DNA of 64,000 nt from Melanopsichium pennsylvanicum (taxonomy: Eukaryota; Basidiomycota; Ustilaginomycetes; Ustilaginales), in contig OAPG01000021.1 of the NCBI GenBank assembly GCA_900208305.1, positions 248,001 through 312,000 of the forward strand, in the 5' to 3' direction. The position numbers were made by a program, and so were the translations under genes. The notes below the pieces were generated by a model. It was not told where the DNA came from, did not search any database, and was given only the letters and a program-made list of their open reading frames with translations. This document shows positions 51,401-64,000 of the stretch, in pieces. Within the stretch, counting starts at the first letter, position 1. The number at the start of each line of letters is the position of its first letter.

Positions 51401-52971
51401 TTGACCTGAGGATACTCCCAGGTGACGGTACCGTCCATGGTCATGAGACCCGAACGCTGGTAGATGTTCTTCGCGCGGACGAAAGGCTGAAGCTGGTAGT
51501 TCTTGAGACGGACTTGCTTGGCGAGCACCTCACGACGGTATGCGAGATCCTCATTCTCGTCGTCGTTGGCGGTGGTCTCGAACCATTCGCGGGTGACTTT
51601 CTCAAACTCATCAGTGAGCTCCTTCATTTCGGCCTCGATCTTCTTGCGCGACTTGGTGTCCTTCATGATGTCGTTCTCGCCGGCCTGAGGCTCAATGTAG
51701 TCCCAGTCCCAGTCCATGGTACCGCCCATACCCTTTCGGATTTTGGAGGCGGGGACCAACTCGGCGAGATCGTGTGCCTTGCTGGAGAACTTGATCTTGT
51801 CACGTACGACGGGGTCAAGCATGGGCTGCAAAACCTGCCAGATACCCTTGAAGATCCAAGGAGCACCGTGCACGTAGATACGCTGGAGGGACTCGGGGTA
51901 GTAAGCCTCGAGACATTTGACGAGGAAGAGCACACACTGCCAGTCCATGTTCTTGAGACCAAATCCAGCCATGTCGAAGACAACGACGGCCTTCTCGTAG
52001 GGAGCGGTGGTGATGAGACGAGCGTTCTCCATGGCCAGTAAGACGTAGTCCTGGAGGACCTCGTGCTTTTGTGCGCTGGTGAAATGACGCGAGACGTGGA
52101 TAAAGTAAATGGGGTTCTCCATCTTGTCGGTGTTACCCTTGATGTACGAGATACCTCGACGGAACTGGTTCATGAAACCGGGAACGTCCTTGAGACCGTC
52201 TTCACCCTTTTCGATGATGCCGATGACGTCCTTTTCGATACGAAACTTGCAGGCGGCTGCCATCATGGCCAGAGCTCGGTCAATGTCCCACTTACGGGCA
52301 CGAAGGAAACGAAGGAGCGAAGTGTCGGGGTGGTCCATCTTGGTGAACTCCCACATGGTTGAGCGGAGGATGGGTCCACCGTACTTGTCGATGAATTCGT
52401 TCATCTCCTTCATTTCTTCTGCCTTCTTGGCCTCTTCCTTGGCCTTGTCATCCTTGGGAATGTCCTTGCCGGCATCCTTTTCGTTCTTGGGAGCGGCAGC
52501 GGCGTTCTTAGGGACTTTGCTGGGACCACCGTTGGCCATGACACGTTCTGATACTTGGACGTTCTTTTCCATGAGTTCAAAGAGACGTCTCCACATCTCG
52601 CGGAGGTCTTTTTGCTGGGAAGCGGTAAGGTTGCCTGTTTGTGAGTAGAAAAGTCAATAGGTTAGAAAATGAATTGGCATCGAGATTTGGTTTCGTGGGA
52701 GGCATGTGAACCGCATCGGACTGGCCGAAAGCAGTCCCACGTCGCTGATAATGACAGGCCAAGCCGAGGAGAAGGATCGTGCATCGGAAGTAGCGCGAAA
52801 TGCTGCATCACAGAACTGCAGACACGGAAGTGGCCCGAAAGAGGGCACTCGCTGGCGTGTATACCAGCTAGCGCACTCCCTTATAGGACTGCAAATCGGA
52901 AAGAAGATAGAGAACTTACCTCGGTAGGCGGGAAGGATCTCCTCCCCAAGCTCGTTTGTAACGGAAGCCAT
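48418..52971 (-). CDS. Sec14/CRAL-TRIO domain fused to an Iml2/TTC39-type region, 1422 aa
   Basis: Two exons: 52971–52920 (ATG at 52971) and 52634–48418. The 285-nt intron starts GTAAGT, has CTAAC and ends ACAG; splicing yields MASVTNELGEEILPAYRGNL. Residues ~100–330 form a CRAL-TRIO lipid-transfer module (LLRFLRARKWDIDRALAMM; KAVVVFDMAGFGLKNMD; YYPESLQRIYVHGAPWIF). Then come an Ala/Gly-rich zipper-like segment and long acidic EPEPEP tracts (~460–700). From ~720 to ~1345 the protein reads as an Iml2/TTC39-type helical-repeat region (EAEDLCIQGAGTRLYKAEGMA; SLTYLCTCDFARAYECYDVL). The tail is Ser/Arg-rich. Iml2 in yeast is linked to lipid droplets and clearing of protein inclusions. The combined role here, moving lipid at a droplet or membrane contact, is inference. 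Confidence 0.85.
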
Positions 52972-57818
<4,847 letters not shown>

Positions 57819-59379
57819 CTAATTGACATCATCCATCTCCATCTCCGCCATGACACCACCTGCTGCATCAGCACCGTACCTCTCCTCACCTTCCTCATCC
57901 TCGTCCCTCTGCTGTTCGTCGTCGTCGTCGTCTGCGTCTTCATCATCATACATCTCGGCACTTCCCGAACGGTCGGCCCTTTCACTGCCACTTGCACTGT
58001 CATCCAGTCTGTACGTGTGATGGTGCTTTCCATCGCTTTCGGTAAGCCTCATGTTGCCCAATCCAGCCAGAGGGCTCATCGTGGCACTTCGCATCGAAGG
58101 GTCGTAAGTGCTGGTCGTGCTTCCATCACTGCTGTCGTTAGGCACCAAGCCAGGGGTAGCACCGCGTGCAGGGCTAGCACTGGCATTGCTCGAAATTGTG
58201 TTCCTACGTTTGGAAGCCATGAGCGTTTCGAAGTTGATGCTTTCCGAACCGAGCAAGCCCGAAGAAGGCGGGCTCACCGCAGCAGGCCACAAGGCTTTCT
58301 CCTCGGGGAGCGAACGAGCGTTGGCATCCATACCGACCAGAATGGCGGCAGCTTCGAGTAACTGCACCTGCTGGTGCTTGCTCATGAGGAACTTGGAGGC
58401 CTCCTTCCAGTAGACAGTGTGTTCCCAACGGTGCTTGATGAGACAACTTGGGTGGCGGTAGACCTTGGCACAGCTTTCGCATCGGTGCAGCTGCTCGTGC
58501 TTGCCACTTTTACTGTCATCATCTTCGCCAACAGTGCCGGTCGAGCTCACGGAAGCGCGACGGTCACGCTTAACTCCAGCTTCGGCGGACGTGGTGGTCG
58601 TGATCATTCCAGGACTTGGCATGGGCATGGTGCTGTCCAGACTTGATGGACCGAAGCACTCGACGCCGAGGTGCGAATGGCCTTGAGAGCGACCCTCCTT
58701 GATAGGTTGCGCAGTGCTTCGAGCTTGGAAAGAGCCGGGAGCGACGGTCGAGTTCGAGGTGATCGTCGAGGAAAGCGAGAGCGCTTCCGCAGCAGCACCG
58801 AATGAAGTAGAGAGACCGCCAAGCTCTGCAGAGCCCAAGCGAGGAGAGCGGGCCATCATAGGGATAGCCCGGCCATTTGGCGAGCTAGGTCCGCCGCCGG
58901 CACGGCTCATTGAAAGACCAGAAGCACCGCCACCGCCAGCAGCGGAAGCGGTCCCGGTAGCTTGACGACGCATCTGGCCCGTGATGGATTCTCTTCTTCG
59001 TCCCCGGCTCGGAACAGCCGAAGAGATGGCGCCGTTTGAAGCGGCATCGCTCCTCGAGTTGGGCATGGAAGAGGGGGCGAAAAAGCCTTTGGAGGGCGGC
59101 GAAAGGCTCGTCAATGGCATGGTCATGGTCATACCGTGCGGTTGCTCGAGGTACGCTCGACGAACAGGGTTGGAGACAGTATAGGTCTGCTTTGAGTCAG
59201 TGCGGGACATGCGAGCGGTAAAACATTAAGTCAGTCTTTGGGTCGTTTGCTAGTTCACAGAGCGCGCGCCGCTCGCAGCTTGGCTACTGGGGCGTTGCCT
59301 GCATTTGAGCACTTACAGTGGTCGTGGTAGTGCTGCCGCTACTTTCAGAGAATCGACCGGCAGAGTTGGAGAAGCTCAT
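57819..59379 (-). CDS. C2H2 zinc-finger protein, putative transcription regulator
   Basis: Single C2H2 finger CESCAKVYRHPSCLIKHRWEH with the conserved extension YWKEASKFLMSKHQQVQLLEAAAIL, a block I know from fungal zinc-finger regulators. Preferred model: exon 1 59379–59317 (MSFSNSAGRFSESSG…), an intron starting GTAAGT and ending GCAG, and exon 2 59186–57819, giving 476 aa. An unspliced start at ATG 59210 (MSRTDSKQTYTVSN, 463 aa) is the alternative. The N-terminal half is Ser/Gly/Ala-rich and disordered. After the finger come Ser/Thr-rich segments and a strongly acidic C-terminus (DDEDADDDDDEQQ…), a possible activation region. The target genes are unknown. Confidence 0.85.
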
Positions 59380-60690
59380 CTGGCACGAGAAAGGATACGA
59401 TGCGGTCTACGCAAGGTGATGTAGGAATGCAAGAGAAGACGATTCGCGGGCGAGGGAGATCAAAGTTGGGTAGGAGGAATCAAGTTGTCGAGGTCGGGGA
59501 TGGTCGTCAAAGGCGGAGTGCGAAGTAGAAGATGAAAAGGAAGAAAGAATGCAAAGGGGTGGGGTATAATCCGGTTAGGCTGGAAATGCTCTCAGAAACG
59601 TCTGGCCAGATTGGCGGTGGTGGCGAACAAGGCACTATTCGTCGAATTGGGCAAGTAGCCACTGCAAAGGAGGAAGAAATAGAGCCTGTTTCACACTCTA
59701 AACAGTAATAGTTCACTGTTGAGATGTATGGCCCAGGCTATTTTGATCGCAATACAAATGGGCTTGCTCAAAGACGAATCGTGAATATTGCCGCTGCTAG
59801 CGTCGTCGACGTAACTATCAAAGCAAGCCGAAAGAGGCGAGAAGGTGGTACCGAAGCTTGCATGCGTTATCGAACGAGCAGAGCAACGCGTTGGAGCTGT
59901 AGAAAAGAAAGCAGAAAGAAACTTACGTCGTGCAGCGAAAGAACGGGGGATGGTTGCTGATTCGATTTATTTTTTGGCAAGAAGCAGCGGAAAGATGTTT
60001 GGTGCGCAAAGGGGTTTGCTGCAGCGCGAATCGAGGCACAATGATCGGACAGGAATAGAAGAAAAGTGATGTTCCAGAGTGTGTGCCAATGAATGCAGGG
60101 CCACTTTTGTTTGGGTTGAATGCCGCGTTTATAAGGGGGTGATTTACGAGGTGGAAGAAGGCCGATCAGAATCAGTCGAGTTGCGAAACTTCCTTTGAGA
60201 GAAGTATCGAATGTCAGACCAGCTCAGCTTGTCGACTTGAAGTGAGAAACGGCAACAAATCCAGGAGGGCTCCAATGACGAACGTTGGTGGAGCGAGTCG
60301 AGCCTTGCCAAAATCGGAAGGTGCAGAGAGGGACAACGTGGACCAAGCTGTCACGAGCAACAGAGTTGTTGCAGAATTGGAAGTTGAGCCGTCGAGAGAG
60401 GGCGTGCAGAACTGTCTCGTTGAGAGTGTATTTGATGTAAGATCTGGATTAACGAGGTGCGTACAGGGGCACTTCTTGAAGCGAGCGAGAGAACAAAGGT
60501 CGTTCGAGGTTTGTGTAAAGGTGACAGGCGAATCAAGTTCAAGACCGGTAGGGCAGATCGGGACAAAAAGTCGATGGGTAAAGGACAGTGTCGAAGGTAA
60601 AAATCAGAGCCAGATTGAGCCAAAGTCGAGGTGAAGGAGGTCGTTGCGGATCGTAATGATGGTGATGATGGTGATGAAAATGTCGATGGA

Positions 60691-60693
<3 letters not shown>

Positions 60694-60726
<33 letters not shown>
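60694..60726 (+). repeat. 33-base poly-A homopolymer
   Basis: An uninterrupted A run, about 1.3 kb upstream of the zinc-finger start. Its true length is uncertain, as such runs are prone to sequencing error. Confidence 0.85.
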
Positions 60727-60728
<2 letters not shown>

Positions 60729-61016
60729 TAGCGGCCTCCAAGTTGACGAGAACAGCGTGCTAATCCGTGGCCAAAGTGCCCGTTGGAGGATAACGCTGTG
60801 CAGGTTGGAACAAAAAAAAAAAGTCTGAAAGGCAGCAGAAGCGGGCGGCAATCAGACGAATGGGATGGGATGCAGCAGTACAAGCAGTATGCAATCGCGC
60901 GAACAGTGTTCAGTCTGCAGGGGGCCAAATTTTGGCAGGCCGACCAACTTGTTTTTTTCTGATTGGATCTTGATACTAATTGTACCTACCCTGTACAGGC
61001 ATGGCGTCGCAGAAGG

Positions 61017-63476
61017 TACAGTATGAATTTACTGTACAGTTGTGAATTCACAGAGAAAGAGAGGGCAGAGAAGCTTGACAAAGCTGAAAGAAATACAAAG
61101 GGCCCAATTAAGGGTCTTTCCGTAGCATCTGGTCGCAGCAAGTCGCTCTCTTGTTCGGTTTCTATCTCCGGTTTCTCTGTCGTGATTTTGCTTGGGTAGG
61201 AGAGAGGCAAGATGGTCAAGTCTGCCAAAGTCTTGCCATCGGCACTCGCCGTAGCGACGGGAAAAAGTGGTTCAGTATGGTGCCACCCTTGCTCTTGTTT
61301 TTTCGTTTTCAAAAAAGTTGAATTCTTTTGGAAGCAGACTACAGTAAAATTGACGTGTCCAATCTGCGAGCTGCTTGCGCTTATGACTGTTTGTGGCTTT
61401 TTTTTTTCTTTTTTTTTTTTTTCTTTTCTGTTCACATCGACCCGATCTTCTCAAGTTCAAACTCGCTTGCAATTCTATACCGCTGCGACTGTTCCTTACG
61501 CCATAAGAGAGTGTCGAAAAATAGCCCCCATCATAACCCCAGACTTTTACAAATTTGAACTTGCACTCGTTGCGTGCTGCTCCGCATCTCTCCCTCCGGA
61601 TCAATTCCGGCGACCGCGTCTTCTTTTACCGAGCTAGGTAAAATCGTTGAATTGTTTTCTTAGCACCTCTGCCTATCATCAGAGTAGGAACCACATCAAT
61701 GAAGCAACTTTGTGTATAGCGTCTGTCAGCTAGCCATAGGAGGGGAATTGTTTCCGTTGCTTGCCAAGAGAGATCGGCGTGCTCGACTCGAGATTTTTTT
61801 GCAGGATGCTGTGCTTGAATGCTCTGTATCAGCAGTTTGGACGGAGCCAATCACAGAGCTTCAAAATCGCTCGATCCGCCTCCGGATGGCATGATCGAAA
61901 TCTCGAAATCACCACTTTCTCCTTCTGTTTCGTCGGATTTATTTTGATTTTCTTTCCAGTGCATACTGTGTCTCAGTAGCAGTCAAAGCGGACAAGTAAT
62001 GCGCTCCAGCTTGCTTGGCAGTCTATTTGCCCACACTACTGTTACAGTACCTACAGTTGCTTTAAGAGGGAGTGTGTGTTTCGGTGTGTGCTCCGATCGT
62101 CGACGCACGAGGGCTGTGTTTTGAGTGCGGACGGTGCTGGGATAAGAAACATGCAGGTTAGCCGCCTGGAATGACACTGCCGCAGTCGGATCATCTAGTT
62201 TTTCCTGTAATTGAAAAAAAGCGACACCGCGAAATGTTGAACGGTTCTGGGGAGGTAACTTAGGCCCTCGCCACTGCAGCATCGTTTGTAGGGTGAGGCA
62301 CGTTGCCCCCATCGCACCTAAAAACACCTCGGCAAGACTGTTGCGTTTGATTCTGTCTTGAATACTGTACCTGGCCTTCCGCTCTCTGACACTTGTCGGC
62401 AATCTGTCTTTTTTTTTTTTTCGAGAATGAAAAAAAGTCTCTTTCCTGCCAAAAAGTTGAAATTCGAAATAGTAGGGACACGTCGGGAGAAAGGCGCTGG
62501 ATGACAAGGATCGCTTAACAATGCGATTTGCAGTTTAGCCTCGCTTTGCCCGAACGCACAACAAATTCGAGAGTCAGCTTCGGAAGCTGACAAGCATGGG
62601 AGATGATCATGTAAAAAGGCGTTTGACCGTCTCTGTTGATCAAATGGCACTGTCATTGTAAACTTACAACTTAAAGTCGCTTGCACTGAGCTGAACTTGA
62701 GCGTATCATCTCGCATGTGAATCGCCCCACGAGCGTCGTGCTTTCGTTTCATTCGTTCAAAACAGTAAGTTGCGTTGCTGCGCACGAGCTGATCTTTACT
62801 TTCAGGCAGTCAAACAATTCTCAATTCAAAAGCTAAATGGCGAATTAGATCGAATTCGCCGAAGCGCTGTGCTGAAACCTAATAATACAGTACATTACAA
62901 CCTCCCGCCCTTAGGATTTTTGCATTCGAGATTACATACTGTGATCATCCGACAAGTTGAACATCTGCATCGTCAACCACATATGCACTACAGTACAACA
63001 CAATATGTGAAAGTCAAATCTCGGCTTCGCAGCGCAAAGCATCAAAGCGAGGGGTCAAAAGTATTACAGTGGTTTGAGAAATAGCGATGGTTGTAGCGTT
63101 TTGCGCATGTTCAAACTTGAGCCTGCTTCTCTCCTTTTTTTTTGAGCACAACACACAACTCCCTCTGGTGTGGATCACATTAAGAACGGGCACCGGCACT
63201 GATCGAGCACAACTGCGGCGATTGCACTGGGATTTTGGCTACCACACCCATGACCCAGCGCTCTTTGTCTTTCAGGCCTCCCTCTTTTTTTTTTTTTCTT
63301 TTTTTTTTGGTGGGACGTGAATTTCGCCGTGGAATTCCCCAGATTTCTTGGGGATCTTCTTGCGACTTCCACGTCTGAGCCCAGCTGACCGGGTGCTATA
63401 CTAGAATCTTAGGCGCGAAGCAAAGAGTGCATTGCCAAGAAGAGTCGGTGATGTGAGATGCGAGGTGAATACAGTA
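61017..63476. repeat. cluster of eight TACAGTA/TACTGTA 7-mers
   Basis: Exact occurrences start at 61017, 61030, 61340, 62043, 62363, 62886, 62989 and 63470. The first two lie 13 bp apart in opposite orientation. Random expectation for both strands in this span is below one (about 0.3). The motif also recurs in other intergenic regions of the window. Function is unknown; possibilities are a factor-binding site or a remnant repeat. Confidence 0.6.
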
Positions 63477-64000
63477 CAGCAGAGGAAGCTTGCATTTGCA
63501 AGCGCACAAAACTCGACCCCACAATTCTATTGGACAGCAAGACGGCCCGGAGCGGAAGTGCAGCAGGCCTTGATGCTCTGACTTGGTGGATTCACAGTGC
63601 CAAAGTCTGACTCGCCTGAATCTTGGCCCTTCCTGATCTCAAGCTTTGGTAGAGATGCAGCCGCCGCACGTACTTGGGGTGGCCACACCAAGGCAGCCGG
63701 CAGCGTGAAGGCAACAAGCCTTTGCTAACCTTTTTCTTTGAGTTTCTCGCGTTTCCGCCCGGGCAAGGCGCTGCGCATGCGGAAAGGTGTTGATGAAGTC
63801 TAGCAAAGTCTTGGGCAATCATTGCACTTTCCCATCGGATCTTGCGATCTCTCTCACGGCTTGCGTGCGCAAGTGTGAAGCATTAGTACAGATGTGATTG
63901 TGGTGATCTGATGGAGAAAAGAAGTCGCACACGTTCGGAAGACGGGGAAAGCTTCGATGAGCCCCAATCTATTGAGCCTTCGCTTCTTTTATGCAAGAAC

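Larger units (their letters stand above)
59380..64000. other. 4.6-kb gene-poor region upstream of the zinc-finger gene
   Basis: No convincing gene was found on either strand up to the window edge. Features are a 33-base poly-A (60694–60726), several poly-T runs (near 61402–61420, 62406–62421, 63284–63307) and a cluster of eight TACAGTA/TACTGTA 7-mers between 61017 and 63476. Long upstream regions are common for regulatory genes; a gene running off the right edge cannot be excluded. Confidence 0.4.

Noticed and set aside
60242..60634. 130-codon plus-strand frame upstream of the zinc-finger gene
   Set aside because: No domain, unsupported composition, and it ends just before a poly-A tract.

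Overview
The window is nuclear DNA of a basidiomycete fungus, most likely a smut (Ustilaginomycetes). The evidence is a basidiomycete-type 5S rRNA gene, few and short GT–AG introns with CTAAC/CTGAC-like branch sites, smut-style glutamine-, asparagine- and serine-rich low-complexity tracts inside housekeeping proteins, and fungal orthologues throughout. No operons, CRISPR arrays or bacterial features are present. Gene models were corrected by eye: several open frames start at non-ATG codons, and several genes need splicing.

Left part (1–25.6 kb), ordinary gene-dense chromosome: a CocE/S15-type hydrolase running off the left edge, UDP-glucose 4-epimerase, a LIM-domain protein, ribosomal stalk protein P0, a putative mitochondrial protein of unknown function, a TAP42/alpha4 phosphatase regulator, an aldo-keto reductase, complex I subunit NDUFS5 (first coding exon of only 6 nt), a single 5S rRNA gene, seipin, a free-methionine-sulfoxide reductase (first coding exon of only 8 nt), and a mitochondrial serine O-acyltransferase of the CysA/Cys2 type.

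Middle (26.0–36.95 kb), a retrotransposon nest. An apparently intact Ty3/Gypsy element on the minus strand (28162–35699) has 182-bp LTRs that differ at one position by eye, an uninterrupted gag, and an uninterrupted pol in the -1 frame. The slippery heptamer G_GGA_AAC sits two codons before the gag stop and is followed by a plausible stem-loop. This element is inserted 5 bp before the end of a ~1-kb LTR of a second family. That LTR also carries a 430-bp solo LTR of a third family with a perfect 5-bp target duplication. The displaced leader and gag start of the second family lie on the far side and are cut by an inverted copy of the same 1-kb LTR, so ~1-kb inverted arms surround the intact element. 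A diverged relative of the LTR lies further left.

Right part (37.3–59.4 kb): a flavin-reductase-like protein, urease, an unrecognised protein, an amidase-signature enzyme, a 2-oxoglutarate/Fe(II) dioxygenase, a large protein joining a Sec14/CRAL-TRIO domain to an Iml2/TTC39 region, and a C2H2 zinc-finger regulator. Two gene-poor stretches (53.0–57.8 kb and 59.4–64 kb) surround the zinc-finger gene. The second holds eight copies of the 7-mer TACAGTA/TACTGTA within 2.5 kb.

The genes do not form one pathway. Loose themes are sulfur metabolism (Cys2-type enzyme, methionine sulfoxide reductase), nitrogen release (urease, amidase), mitochondrial proteins, and lipid-droplet or lipid-transfer biology (seipin, Sec14–Iml2 fusion).
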